A stretch of 64,000 bases of DNA from JBDKVA01 sp039679375. Lineage in GTDB: Bacteria; Bacillota; Clostridia; Acetivibrionales; DTU013. Below, one piece after another: positions 42,030 to 51,685 of the stretch (positions within the stretch are counted from its first letter, which is position 1; each line of letters opens with the position of its first letter). A program made the translations under genes and the position numbers. The notes under the pieces are model-generated. The model was not told the DNA's origin, made no database searches, and saw only the letters and a program-made list of their open reading frames with translations. The stretch spans positions 1-64,000 of the forward strand of contig JBDKVA010000212.1 of assembly GCA_039679375.1 (NCBI GenBank), in the 5' to 3' direction.

Positions 42030-43580
42030 TTGGATAATCAAATATCAAATGGGAAATTAAGGGGGGGACTTACGATAAAGGCATCTCATAGAATTCTTAT
42101 TTTTCTATCCGTCATTCTGATCCTTCAATTTTGCCATCCTATTTCTGATAATGTTATTGCAGAGACACTTGATGGAGAATTGCAAAAGACTGTTTCACAG
42201 AATAAGTTTGGAATTGAGTTCCAGGCATTTCCGGCGCAGGGCATTAAGGCCGTTGTTAAGGAAAATTTCGCATTTGTTACAGCCGGCATAGCTGGCCTTT
42301 TTGTTGTCGATATACAGGATCCTGCTAATCTGCGCCAGATTGCTTATCTTGATTTTCCTGAAGCAGTATCGCTGATTGGAATCTGTGGCAATCACATATA
42401 TTTGCCGACTCAAAATAATCTTTTCATTGTAGATATTACAGATCCGCTGCATCCGGCTTGTGTACTCAAGATTCCGCAGAATTCAGATGAGACTGTCATA
42501 AACATCGCAATGGATTCAGATCGCATGTATATGTTCGATAAAAAAAACATAAAAGTATTCTCATTGGAGAATCCGGTTGAGCCTTTACAATTGACGTCAT
42601 TCTCTCCTGATAATATGGAAGGTGCCGTCAAAATATCCGACGTGGCCGTCCTTAATGGAGTCGCATATATTGCAAGTGAACAGAAAGGTATAGGGATTTA
42701 TAACTTCTCTGATATAAAAAACATTGTATACAAAGGCCAATATAACAATTCCGATGGTTATTATTCCGAGGTTGATTTTTATGGTAATTATGCTTATTTG
42801 AACATGCAGGATAATAACAGGATTGAGATTCTGAATATTTCAAACATCGAAAAACCCGAATTTATCAATGCTATTTCAGGCGTTCAATCGATTATATGTG
42901 TTGAAGGAAGTACAGCGTATGTGGTTAACGACCTTGGCTATATGAGTATTATAGATCTCCCCCAATATCATCAAAAAACCGCTTATATTACAATTGACGA
43001 CGGTCCTTCAAGAAGCATCACGCCTATAAATCTGGACACCCTTAAAAAGTATGGTGTAAAGGCCACGTTTTTTGTCTTGCCAAGGACCGGTGTTGATGAT
43101 ATTTACAAAAGGATTCTTGATGAAGGCCATGTGATAGGCAATCACTCATATTCTCATGACTACAATTATCTGAACAACTCGACTGATAACTTTAAAAAGG
43201 ACGTTTTAAAAGCAAGAAATTTAATATTTAAAAAATTTAAGTATACTTCAAGGGTTTTCAGATTTCCCGGAGGGACAATGGGTCTGAAAAAAAGCGCCGT
43301 TAAAGACAGAACGGATATTTTAGCGGACCTGGGGTACAGGTATTTTGACTGGGATGTAACTACGGCAGACACTGATCCCAATCTGAAGACATACGGGAAT
43401 GAAGAGTACATAGTAAATTTACTTGCCAATAATGTCATAAAAGGTACGAAGAATAGGGAAAAACTGATTATACTGATGCATGATTCGCCAGGGAAAAAGT
43501 ATTCCGCAAAAGCATTGCCAAAGATAATCGAAGGATTGCAAAAACAAGGATATGCATTTGATGTCCTGACGAATTATTAG
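42030..43580 (+). CDS. Secreted LVIVD-repeat / polysaccharide deacetylase fusion
   Basis: A 516-aa exported protein. After a hydrophobic signal segment, residues 55-310 contain repeated beta-propeller strands of the LVIVD type (GLFVVDIQDP, NLFIVDITDP, GIGIYNFSD). The C-terminal 195 residues form a NodB deacetylase: YITIDDGPS (metal Asp), GNHSYSHD (metal His pair), FRFPGGT, DWDV and LMHD. It probably removes acetyl groups from peptidoglycan or another glycan, with the propeller aiding binding. The start is unclear: TTG 42030 opens the frame inside a hairpin, while the best ribosome site (AAGGGGGGG) stands before an in-frame ATA at 42075. Confidence 0.88.
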   Translation: MDNQISNGKLRGGLTIKASHRILIFLSVILILQFCHPISDNVIAETLDGELQKTVSQNKFGIEFQAFPAQGIKAVVKENFAFVTAGIAGLFVVDIQDPANLRQIAYLDFPEAVSLIGICGNHIYLPTQNNLFIVDITDPLHPACVLKIPQNSDETVINIAMDSDRMYMFDKKNIKVFSLENPVEPLQLTSFSPDNMEGAVKISDVAVLNGVAYIASEQKGIGIYNFSDIKNIVYKGQYNNSDGYYSEVDFYGNYAYLNMQDNNRIEILNISNIEKPEFINAISGVQSIICVEGSTAYVVNDLGYMSIIDLPQYHQKTAYITIDDGPSRSITPINLDTLKKYGVKATFFVLPRTGVDDIYKRILDEGHVIGNHSYSHDYNYLNNSTDNFKKDVLKARNLIFKKFKYTSRVFRFPGGTMGLKKSAVKDRTDILADLGYRYFDWDVTTADTDPNLKTYGNEEYIVNLLANNVIKGTKNREKLIILMHDSPGKKYSAKALPKIIEGLQKQGYAFDVLTNY

Positions 43581-43611
43581 GGCTGGCTTTTCATGGTTTA
43601 TTGATATACTC

Positions 43612-44379
43612 CTATATTAAATCTGTAAACAAGGCTTCCACGTCTGCCGACAATCCTTTAAATGCCGCCGAGTTAGCAGCAGAACCCTTTTCAAAAGCCT
43701 TCAGCTCATCTATTTCATTGTCATCAAATGAATATATCATAATGCTTTTCTTCTTTATATCAATGATCCAGTATTCTTTCACTCCCGACAGCATGTATGT
43801 GTTCAGCTTGTCGACCATGTCCCTGCTTCGCGTACTGTTCGAGAGGATTTCAACGACCAGGGTCGGCGTACCCGTATAACCATTCTTAATATTTACATTG
43901 CCCTCCAGATCGCAGATCACCAGTAAATCCGGCTGCAGCACATCAGGCTCCTTCAAATCCTTCTTTTTGAAAACTACGCTGAAAGGAGATAAAAACGCTC
44001 TGCACTTTTTCCCTTTAAAGTATTCGCTGAAAATAAGATATAACCTTCCAAGAATCTCCTGATGATCAATGTTCGGAGACGTCATAATATAGATTTCACC
44101 ATTAAGCAATTCCATGCGAAGGGTACTTTTTTCGCTTATCTGAGCAAACTCTTCAAAGGATACCTTTTTACCTCCATACTGGTAGTCCAGTGCATTTTCC
44201 CGCACTGTAAAGTATTGTTCGATATCTGTCACATAAGGAGTCAGCCTGGCTACCTTGCCCCCGTTTTTCGTTATAACCACGTCATTCTGCTGTTCAACAT
44301 AGTCAAGATATTTGCCGAAGTTTTGCTTAAGCTCGGTTGCAGTTACAACGACACCTTCCTTATACTGGATCGTACTCAT
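43612..44379 (-). CDS. Phd/YefM antitoxin-like domain fused to Uma2 nuclease domain
   Basis: A 255-aa two-domain protein. Residues 5-60 look like a Phd/YefM antitoxin DNA-binding domain (TATELKQNFGKYLDYVE, VVITKNGGKVARL). Residues 85-255 are a Uma2 (DUF820) PD-(D/E)xK nuclease-like domain: QPDLLV with Asp near 151, VVEILSNSTRSRD with Glu near 177, then GVKEYWIID. Uma2 members are rarely characterised. ATG 44379 follows GGAGG; longer frames would translate the operator repeats. Upstream phased repeats suggest autoregulation, as known for Phd proteins. No separate toxin lies beside it. Confidence 0.85.
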   Translation of the reverse strand: MSTIQYKEGVVVTATELKQNFGKYLDYVEQQNDVVITKNGGKVARLTPYVTDIEQYFTVRENALDYQYGGKKVSFEEFAQISEKSTLRMELLNGEIYIMTSPNIDHQEILGRLYLIFSEYFKGKKCRAFLSPFSVVFKKKDLKEPDVLQPDLLVICDLEGNVNIKNGYTGTPTLVVEILSNSTRSRDMVDKLNTYMLSGVKEYWIIDIKKKSIMIYSFDDNEIDELKAFEKGSAANSAAFKGLSADVEALFTDLI

Positions 44380-44430
44380 CAATGAAACCTCCATTTCTCT
44401 GAAAGCATAAATCTTTGCTTGTATATCCAT

Positions 44431-44517
44431 AATATCGCAGAAAAAAACATCATACAATAATTTTGTACGATGTTTCTTATATTCTTGTGCGATATTTTTC
44501 ATGTTTCTGTGCGATAT
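44431..44517 (-). promoter_or_regulatory. Phased operator-like repeats upstream of the Phd-Uma2 gene
   Basis: On the plus strand TGTACGATGT (44464), TGTGCGATAT (44486) and TGTGCGATAT (44508) start exactly 22 bases apart, about two helical turns. An inverted copy, ACATCATACA, is at 44448-44457 and a further half site near 44432. They lie 50-140 bases before the start codon. A GCGGAA/TTCCGC hairpin at 44533-44548 follows the upstream peptidase gene. Confidence 0.6.
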
Positions 44518-44608
44518 ATCATTGAATTTAATGCGGAATCTGTTCCGCTAAACCCTTCAGGTGCTGCAGCGCGCGGTCTGACACCGTAATGCGCCGCTTA
44601 TCAACCCT

Positions 44609-45724
44609 TTAAATGAGGTTCTCGGGATTAAGGCACCTAAGCTCCTCCAATACAAAAACCCCATCCTTCCTGATCAGCACATCATCGAACCAAATCTCGC
44701 CGCCGCCGTATTCCGGCCTCTGGATATACACCAGATCCCAGTGGATAGCCGACCTGTTCCCGTTGTCACACTCGTCGTAGCAGTGGCCGGGCGTGAAATG
44801 GATGCTTCCTTTGATCTTTTCATCAAAAAGGGTGTCCTTCATTGGCTTCTCAATGTATGGATTCAGGCCTAATGAGAACTCTCCCACATATCTGGCGCCT
44901 TCATCCGTATCAAAAATCTTATTGATCCTTTCCGTATCGTTCGCAGCAGCCTTGATTATTTTGCCGTCCTTGAATTCGAGTGTAATATTTTCAAAAGTGA
45001 AGCCCTGATGTTTAGCAGGTGTATTATAGCTAAGAATACCGTTGACAGAGGTTTTCAACGGTGCGGAGTACACTTCCCCATCCGGTATATTCGCTCCTCC
45101 GTCACATTTTATCGCCGGCATACCCTTGATTGAGAAGGTCAGGTCGGTATTCCTTCCGGTTATCCTGACGCGGTCTGTTCTTTCCATCACCCTTACAAGG
45201 CTGTCCATAGCCTTTGACATTTTGGAGTAATCCAGGTTGCATACATTAAAATAAAAATCTTCAAAGGCTTCCGTGGACATTTCCGCCATCTGAGCCATAG
45301 AATTGTTGGGATACCGCAGAACCACCCATTTGGTGTGCCCCACCCTCTGTTCTGAATGGACCGGCTGTGCAAACAGCTTGTTGTACAGCTTCATTTTGTC
45401 ACTTGGCACATCGCCCATTTCATTTGAATTGTCGCTTGCCCTGATACCGATGTATGCATTCATTTCCTTCATCCTGGCCAATTCAAAGGAAGCCATCAGC
45501 CTGATTTGCTCCTCAGTGCACTCGCTTAGCAGTATACGGTTAATCTCATCATTCTTTACCGTAACAAATGGAAGGCCGCCTGCCTTATAGACTTCTTTGA
45601 CAAGAGCCTTCGTCAAAGGCAGCTCATAGCCTTTTATTTCAATCAGCACCCTTTCACCCGGTTTTACCTTACATGAGTAATTCACCAATTTATTCGCAAG
45701 TGTGTGCATCCTTGTATCAATCAT
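44609..45724 (-). CDS. M29 family aminopeptidase (thermophilic aminopeptidase type)
   Basis: A 371-aa cytoplasmic metallo-aminopeptidase that takes residues from peptide N-termini. Family features include FSLGLNPYI near residue 270, and the metal-binding region with Glu and His in GHCYDECDNGNRSAIHWD, although the spacing differs a little from classical AmpS. ATG 45724 has AGGGA upstream; earlier in-frame codons lie next to the pepF stop. It follows pepF by 16 bases on the same strand, so the two form a peptide-degradation operon. Confidence 0.9.
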   Translation of the reverse strand: MIDTRMHTLANKLVNYSCKVKPGERVLIEIKGYELPLTKALVKEVYKAGGLPFVTVKNDEINRILLSECTEEQIRLMASFELARMKEMNAYIGIRASDNSNEMGDVPSDKMKLYNKLFAQPVHSEQRVGHTKWVVLRYPNNSMAQMAEMSTEAFEDFYFNVCNLDYSKMSKAMDSLVRVMERTDRVRITGRNTDLTFSIKGMPAIKCDGGANIPDGEVYSAPLKTSVNGILSYNTPAKHQGFTFENITLEFKDGKIIKAAANDTERINKIFDTDEGARYVGEFSLGLNPYIEKPMKDTLFDEKIKGSIHFTPGHCYDECDNGNRSAIHWDLVYIQRPEYGGGEIWFDDVLIRKDGVFVLEELRCLNPENLI

Positions 45725-45740
45725 ATATTCCCTATCCCTT

Positions 45741-47549
45741 CTATAATAACTTCTCCAGTTCCCCCAAAATCGATTCAAATACCTTCAGCGCATCCTCCAC
45801 CGGCTTAGGCTCGGACAGATCCACACCCGCCTTCTTCAAAAGCTCCAGCGGATAATCGGAACCGCCGCTCTTGAGGAAGTTCGTATAGCGCTCCACTGCC
45901 GGGTTTCCCTCCCTGAGGATCTGCTGGGACAATGAAGCGGCAGCAGATATACCGGTTGCGTATTTGTACACATAGAAGCTGTTATAGAAATGCGGTATCC
46001 TCGACCACTCCATGTCGATTTCATGATCTACAACCACTTCCGGTTCAAAGTATTTCTGGTTCAACTCCCTGTAAATCCTGCAGAACTCCTCGGAATTCAA
46101 AGCTCCGCCGCCTTCAACAATGCTGTGCGTAATTTTCTCAAACTCTGCAAACATCGTCTGTCTGAAAAGTGTTCCGCGGAATTCCTCCAGATAATGGTTC
46201 AGGAGATAAGCTTTTTCCTTTTTGTCACCGGTATTGCGAAGCAGGTAGTGTATCAATAACGACTCGTTGACTGTCGAGGCCACCTCCGCCACAAATATCT
46301 TGTATTCCGAGTAAATGTATGGCTGAGTCCTGTTTGTATAATAGGAATGCATCGCATGCCCCATCTCATGGGCCAGCGTAAATGTATCATTGATGGTCCC
46401 CTGGTAATTCAAAAGCACATAAGGATGGGTCAGATGCGTGCCCCATGAGTATGCTCCGCTTGTCTTCCCCTGGTTCTCATAAACGTCGATCCAGCCCGAC
46501 TTTAAAGCCATATCCAGATCTTCCAGATACGAGCAGCCCATTGGAGCAAGAGCCTTTGCCACAATATCCAGGGACTCCTCGTAAGGGATTTGCTTCGGCG
46601 GTTCCTCCACGATAGGCACATAAAGGTCGTACATGTGCAGTTCATCAAGCTTCAGAGCCTTTTTACGCAGCTTCAGATAACGGTGCAGCAGCGGCAGGTT
46701 TTTGTCCACTGTTTCGATCAGGTTGTCATATACGGAGGCTGGCACATTGTCACTGTCCAAAGCAGCGCTCAGGCTTGAATCATATTTACGGACCGTAGAA
46801 TAGAACCGGTTCTTCTTGATATTATTGCCCAGAGATGATGCCAGCGTATTTTTCATTGCCGAGTAGGAATGATACAGCGTATGGAAGGCATCCTGCCTTA
46901 CTTTTCTGTCCCTGGATTCAAGGAACTTGACATAACGGCCTTTGGTCACTTCCACCTCTTCGCCGTTCTCATCCTTAATATAGGCGAACTTGATATCCGC
47001 ATTATTAAACATGGTAAAAATATCCGAGGGTGCATGGGCAACTTCAGAAGAAAGCGCAAGCAACTCCTCTTCCCTGTCCGACAGGATATGCGGCTTTTGC
47101 CTTAAAAGTTCATAGATATACTGCCTGTATAATGAAAGTCCTTCAACTTCATTAATGCTTTTTTTCAAAAGCGTTTCATCAATTGATATGATCTCGGGCA
47201 CGATGTACGACACCGACGCGTAAACTTCCGTACTGAGCGCCATCGCTCGGTCGGTCAGCGCCTGATATTTGGATACGGCATTGTTTTCATCACGCCTCAT
47301 TTTGGCATATACAAAAAGCTTGTCATTTAAGGAAAGCATGTCATCGCAGAGCTTCAGGCACTCCACAAGTTTATTCATATCGCTTGCAAAAGTACCCTTA
47401 TACGCTGCCATTTCACCGGACATCTGACGTATCTTTTTAAAATCCTCTTCCCATTCGGAATCATTAGCATAAATATCCTCAAGCTTCCACTTATACTTTA
47501 CATCAATTTCATCCCGTGCAGGCAGTGCATTATTTTTATTTCCGGCCAT
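45741..47549 (-). CDS. pepF: Oligoendopeptidase F (M3 family)
   Basis: A 602-aa zinc endopeptidase that cuts oligopeptides in the cytoplasm. The zinc motif HEMGH is near residue 388, followed by the downstream Glu in ASTVNESLL, as in M3 enzymes. The N-terminal helical PepF domain starts YKWKLEDIY. The length is typical. ATG 47549 with AGAGGTGA upstream is preferred over a longer frame to 47627. It is cotranscribed with the aminopeptidase, so released peptides can be trimmed by its partner. Confidence 0.95.
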   Translation of the reverse strand: MAGNKNNALPARDEIDVKYKWKLEDIYANDSEWEEDFKKIRQMSGEMAAYKGTFASDMNKLVECLKLCDDMLSLNDKLFVYAKMRRDENNAVSKYQALTDRAMALSTEVYASVSYIVPEIISIDETLLKKSINEVEGLSLYRQYIYELLRQKPHILSDREEELLALSSEVAHAPSDIFTMFNNADIKFAYIKDENGEEVEVTKGRYVKFLESRDRKVRQDAFHTLYHSYSAMKNTLASSLGNNIKKNRFYSTVRKYDSSLSAALDSDNVPASVYDNLIETVDKNLPLLHRYLKLRKKALKLDELHMYDLYVPIVEEPPKQIPYEESLDIVAKALAPMGCSYLEDLDMALKSGWIDVYENQGKTSGAYSWGTHLTHPYVLLNYQGTINDTFTLAHEMGHAMHSYYTNRTQPYIYSEYKIFVAEVASTVNESLLIHYLLRNTGDKKEKAYLLNHYLEEFRGTLFRQTMFAEFEKITHSIVEGGGALNSEEFCRIYRELNQKYFEPEVVVDHEIDMEWSRIPHFYNSFYVYKYATGISAAASLSQQILREGNPAVERYTNFLKSGGSDYPLELLKKAGVDLSEPKPVEDALKVFESILGELEKLL

Positions 47550-47707
47550 CTTTTCACCTCTTAAGTTCCCTTCCGGGTATTTTTTTGCATATTTCGGGCG
47601 GCTGCAGGCAGCCAACCAATCGAGCAAGAGGGAATCAATTATTCCGCCCTTCCTGCTCGTCGCGCGAGCGACAAATTACACTTCGGCGCTCTGTGCATAA
47701 GACAAAA

Positions 47708-47739
47708 GGGAACGCATCAAAACTTCAGAATTGGTTCCC
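47708..47739 (-). terminator. Terminator after the FN3-SLH gene
   Basis: On the minus strand GGGAAC and GTTCCC pair around a 20-base loop and are followed by TTTTG, 58 bases after the stop of the FN3-SLH gene. The remaining leader of pepF (47550-47707) has a GCTCG/CGAGC hairpin near 47655 but no T-box or other known switch. Confidence 0.5.
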
Positions 47740-47796
47740 TCAAATATTATATCCCTACGTAAACTTTTTTACCAGTATTTATATTATTATAATTGG

Positions 47797-50700
47797 TCAC
47801 CTGTTCATCGCCCTATATAGGAACACCGCGGCTTCGGCTCTCGTCGCCGTATGTTTCGGTCCCAGCGTATTTCCCGGGAAGCCTTCCATGATGCCCTCTC
47901 CCACCAGTATTGCCATACTGGCAATTGCGTAAGGTGAGATCATATCCCTGTCGATGAACTTCTCGAGGATAGAATTACCGTGACCTGTATATTCCTTTTC
48001 CGAGACCTCCATTGCCTTAAAGAGTATTACGGCAATCTCTTCCCTTGTAATGGCTGCCTCCGGATAGAATCTGTTCCTGCTATCACCTGAAATAATGCCA
48101 AAATTCTCTGCGGTCATCACTTCTTTATAATACCATTTGTCCGGTTTCACATCGGCAAGACTTCCGACCGGCGCCGTATCAAGCTTGAATGCCCTGACCA
48201 CCATAGCCGTAAACTCCGCTTTGGACATGGTGTTGCCAGGGCCATACAAACCTTTGGCAATACCATTGGCAATACCCATCCCGGCAAGGCTTTCAACCGC
48301 TTCCCTCGCCCATGACGCATCCCCGGCAAGGTCACTGAAGGTCACCCTTGCATGGGTTTTCACTTCCGTTTCACTGCTTTCGGAGGAGCCTGTCGCATTG
48401 TACGATACCACCTTGTAATAATACCCCGTGCTGGGCAGCAAACTATTATCCGTATACGAAACGGCATCTCTTCCCACATTAGCTATAGCAATGTAACCAT
48501 AAGCATTAGCAGGTTTTCTTAATATCCTGAAGCCCTCTTCGCTGTCGGAAAGATCCTTCCATGTAATTTTAACACGCGACGACGATAAGGCTGCAGCCTT
48601 TATTTCGGCAGGCGCTGCCGGTTTCGCAGTGGAAACGAGTATTTCTTCACTGAGTGAATCCGCATTGCCTGCGTAATTGTAGGCACGCACCCTGAAATAA
48701 TATTTTGTATATGTATTAAGATTGTATACATTGTAATTACTTGTATTTGCAGAAAGCCAGGCCATTACACTCCAGGTCCCGCTCTCGCCGATTTTCCATT
48801 CCAGCTTGAAACCGCTCTCATTATCTGAAGTATCCGTCCAATGAAGCTGAATCTGGGCACCGGAGATGTAGGTGTAATCAAGTCCGCTTGGCGGGCTGAT
48901 CAGGCCTGCGCCGGTCGTAGCCGTATTGGAAAAGGATGAATAGAGGTTCTCTTCGGCAGCATATGCACGTACCATGTAATAGTACTGCACACCGGTCTGG
49001 ACAAAAGTGTCCGTATAGGTGGTAATGTTCCTGTCCACCGTTGCATAAAGTGCATATGTACCGGAACCGCTTGTGTACCTCCAGATTTCAAAGCCTGTCT
49101 CATCCTGTGAGTTATCCGTCCATTTCAGTTCGATGGCCGATGCGGTATTGACCGATACGCTGAGCCCCGACGGAGAATTGAGATAGTAATTGTGTACTGT
49201 TATCTCACTGGAGTAATCGGATTCGTTGGTCGAGCTCTTTGTCTTGATTCTGTATGTATAGGACGCGCCCGGAACAAGCCCGGTATTGTCATACCATCCG
49301 GTGGTGGAGTAACTGACGGTGGACAGCGCACTGAAGCTGCCGTTGGCCATTTTTCTTTCGATTACAACATCCGCATCGATGCTGTTGCCCGACCATGTAA
49401 GATAAATTGAATTGCCGGAAGCTGCGCTTCCCGAAAGGGAAAGCGTGCCAAGGAGAGTGTATGCTCCTTCGCCGACTTCGTTGTTCGGATAGGAAACACC
49501 AAATGCACCCGTCCCCAGTGATTTTCTGATCCGGTAAAAATACCTCGTATTTGGCGAAAGTCCGGTATCACTGTATCTCAGTGTCCCGCGGGCAGTGGTA
49601 TAAATGGCTGTCCAGGCTCCGTCCGTACCCGTTTTCCGCTCAATGATGGTGCTGTATCCGGCTGTACCGGTGTAAGTCCATACCAGATCGATCCGTCCGG
49701 ACGATACGGGCGTAACGGTGAGGCTTGCAGGTGCAACGGAATCCCACGCATTAATGGTTACCTCATTTGACCAGGCCGAGTTCCCAATGACATTATGCGA
49801 GCGTACACGGTAAATGTAGGTATGACCAGCCGAGACGCTCGTATCCGTATAGGTTGTTGTGTTTGCCGGTACGGAGCCGATTAATGCGAATACACCTGTG
49901 TCAGCCATTCTCTCTATGGTAAAGCCGTCTTCATTATTTGAGCTGTCTGTCCAGTTCAGCACAATTTCCGAATTGGACACATTCGCACGCAGTGAGGCAG
50001 GCATATTCGGGAGCACTGCCTGTATGGATGCCTCCGCTGCGTTTGAGTAATTGGCGGCAGATTCATATGAACGCACACGGTAGGTGTAGGATGAACCTGT
50101 GGTTACCGTCACCGCATCGGAATGAGATGTTGCTGAAGCCGGAAGCAAGACAATCTGCGTGTACGAGCCGTCACCCGCTCTCCTTAGTACCTGGATGCTG
50201 CCGGTATTTCCAATGCCGTTCGTCCAGGAAAGGTCGATTCTGGATGTATTGATGATGGAAAGGGACAGATCTTTCGGCGCCGGAAGGGCGCTGACGGTTT
50301 CCGAAATACTGCTGCAGCCCAGATAACTGCCGTCACTGATGGCAGCAAGCCTGTACCGGTACTGCCCACCTGCCTCCGGAATATCTGTCGCACTCTGCCC
50401 AGAAAGAGAAGCTTTGATATCGTTCCACACTCCCCAGGATGTACCGTTCCATTGGGAGCGTTCCAGCCGGAACTGGCCTATCTGCGGAAAGTAAGGCCAC
50501 GTAATGGTCGCGGTACCGCTCGTTGATGAGGCATGTATGACAGGCGGTTCTACCGGAATGACCGTAACAGGATCCGATTTTAACGATTCAAGCAATCTGG
50601 AAGGTACGAGCGGATCAGTTCCTTTTGAACTTATTGTCAGCATGACAGTATTCATCCCAATGACCGGTATGGCTGCAGAGGAAGTATCCGCTACGGCAAA

Positions 50701-51327
50701 AGGTGTTTCCGCTCCATTTTGATTGCGGATTATCGTACTGCCCGCAGCCAGTTTGGAACTTTTCCAGGTAAGCTGAACCGACCTTGCGTTTATATCATAT
50801 ACCGCACGGATTTCGCACGGCCTGATGATTTTCGTAGTTGTCACGACTGCTGTTTTTTCATCCAGCAGGATGGATGGCTGATCACCCGAGAATGCCCTTA
50901 TTGTATAGGTATAGGTGGTCTCAGGCTGCAGTCCCATATCCGTTAATGTCAGGGGATTCTGCGATGCATCCACATCAATGTCCGTCATCGAGTTAGGCCC
51001 TGAGCCGCCGCTTCTTACTAGCCTGTACGTTTGCGCATCGGGCACCGGCGACCAGTCCAGTTTTACATCCGTGTCCGTGTACGGGTTGGCTGTAAAGGCT
51101 GTCAAGCTCATTGACGCATATGCGCCCTGGGAAGCAAAAATGAAAATCGCAGTAGTAAGAAGAAAGGTCAGAAGGAAGCCGGAGAGCAGTTTTTTTATTA
51201 TGTCATGTATACGGACGTCAGCACTGCTACCTAGGGCTTCTGGTTCGGCAACCCGTGTACTGCTATTTAGAGCCTGTATTCCCAATTCTCTATATAACCT
51301 GGCACTTTTTCCTTTATAAAGTCTCAT
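47797..51327 (-). CDS. Surface protein with about ten FN3 repeats and three SLH domains
   Basis: A 1176-aa protein. An N-terminal hydrophobic segment (about residues 48-75) is the export signal after an unusually long polar leader. About ten fibronectin-III repeats of 85-95 residues follow, each with a Trp in a pattern such as LTWS or LSWT and a Tyr-rich strand such as TYTYTIR or YYYKV. The C-terminal 180 residues hold three SLH domains (FSDLAGDASWARE, ITREEIAVI, ATRAEAAVF). It is probably a wall-anchored stalk. ATG 51327 has GGAGG six bases upstream; 14 upstream codons are unsupported. Confidence 0.9.
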   Translation of the reverse strand: MRLYKGKSARLYRELGIQALNSSTRVAEPEALGSSADVRIHDIIKKLLSGFLLTFLLTTAIFIFASQGAYASMSLTAFTANPYTDTDVKLDWSPVPDAQTYRLVRSGGSGPNSMTDIDVDASQNPLTLTDMGLQPETTYTYTIRAFSGDQPSILLDEKTAVVTTTKIIRPCEIRAVYDINARSVQLTWKSSKLAAGSTIIRNQNGAETPFAVADTSSAAIPVIGMNTVMLTISSKGTDPLVPSRLLESLKSDPVTVIPVEPPVIHASSTSGTATITWPYFPQIGQFRLERSQWNGTSWGVWNDIKASLSGQSATDIPEAGGQYRYRLAAISDGSYLGCSSISETVSALPAPKDLSLSIINTSRIDLSWTNGIGNTGSIQVLRRAGDGSYTQIVLLPASATSHSDAVTVTTGSSYTYRVRSYESAANYSNAAEASIQAVLPNMPASLRANVSNSEIVLNWTDSSNNEDGFTIERMADTGVFALIGSVPANTTTYTDTSVSAGHTYIYRVRSHNVIGNSAWSNEVTINAWDSVAPASLTVTPVSSGRIDLVWTYTGTAGYSTIIERKTGTDGAWTAIYTTARGTLRYSDTGLSPNTRYFYRIRKSLGTGAFGVSYPNNEVGEGAYTLLGTLSLSGSAASGNSIYLTWSGNSIDADVVIERKMANGSFSALSTVSYSTTGWYDNTGLVPGASYTYRIKTKSSTNESDYSSEITVHNYYLNSPSGLSVSVNTASAIELKWTDNSQDETGFEIWRYTSGSGTYALYATVDRNITTYTDTFVQTGVQYYYMVRAYAAEENLYSSFSNTATTGAGLISPPSGLDYTYISGAQIQLHWTDTSDNESGFKLEWKIGESGTWSVMAWLSANTSNYNVYNLNTYTKYYFRVRAYNYAGNADSLSEEILVSTAKPAAPAEIKAAALSSSRVKITWKDLSDSEEGFRILRKPANAYGYIAIANVGRDAVSYTDNSLLPSTGYYYKVVSYNATGSSESSETEVKTHARVTFSDLAGDASWAREAVESLAGMGIANGIAKGLYGPGNTMSKAEFTAMVVRAFKLDTAPVGSLADVKPDKWYYKEVMTAENFGIISGDSRNRFYPEAAITREEIAVILFKAMEVSEKEYTGHGNSILEKFIDRDMISPYAIASMAILVGEGIMEGFPGNTLGPKHTATRAEAAVFLYRAMNR

Positions 51328-51468
51328 AATAAGCCTCCAAAAAGCATATTTCAGTATAAATATCGGCAAAAGCCAAAGAAGAATTAATACCGGCGATTAG
51401 ATAGTATTATGTAAAATTATCTGGTTTGACCTCTGGTTTATACCTGACTTGTGCCATTTTTACGGGGG

Positions 51469-51497
51469 TTGACAAATCCCCCTTTTCAATGTAGAAT
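51469..51497 (+). promoter_or_regulatory. Promoter of tRNA-Arg
   Basis: TTGACA (51469-51474), 17 bases, TAGAAT (51492-51497), ending 18 bases before the tRNA. Confidence 0.8.
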
Positions 51498-51515
51498 AAT
51501 AATTCGTTGATACAT

Positions 51516-51592
51516 GCGCCCGTAGCTCAGCAGGATAGAGCGTCGGTTTCCTAAACCGCAGGCCGGACGTTCGAATCGTCTCGGGCGCACCA
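51516..51592 (+). tRNA. tRNA-Arg (anticodon CCT)
   Basis: A full cloverleaf of 77 bases including encoded CCA. The acceptor stem is GCGCCCG/CGGGCGC, the D arm contains AGCTCAG, and the anticodon loop TTCCTAA gives CCT, reading AGG. The T arm carries GTTCGAATC. The CCA is encoded at 51590-51592. It stands at the left border of the phage-like region and is a plausible attachment site. Confidence 0.95.
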
Positions 51593-51593
51593 G

Positions 51594-51636
51594 AAGAACC
51601 GCTTAACTGTAGGAATACAGTAAGTGGCTCTTTTTC
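51594..51636 (+). terminator. Terminator of tRNA-Arg
   Basis: GAACCGCTTAACTGTA pairs imperfectly with TACAGTAAGTGGCTC around GGAA, followed by five T. Confidence 0.7.
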
Positions 51637-51685
51637 TAAAAATAAGACGGGGCACATTTTAGGGCACATATATCTCCAAACTATA

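Noticed and set aside
47550..47796. T-box or other riboswitch in the pepF leader
   Set aside because: No T-box AGGGTGGNACCGCG-type core or specifier structure; only simple hairpins are seen.
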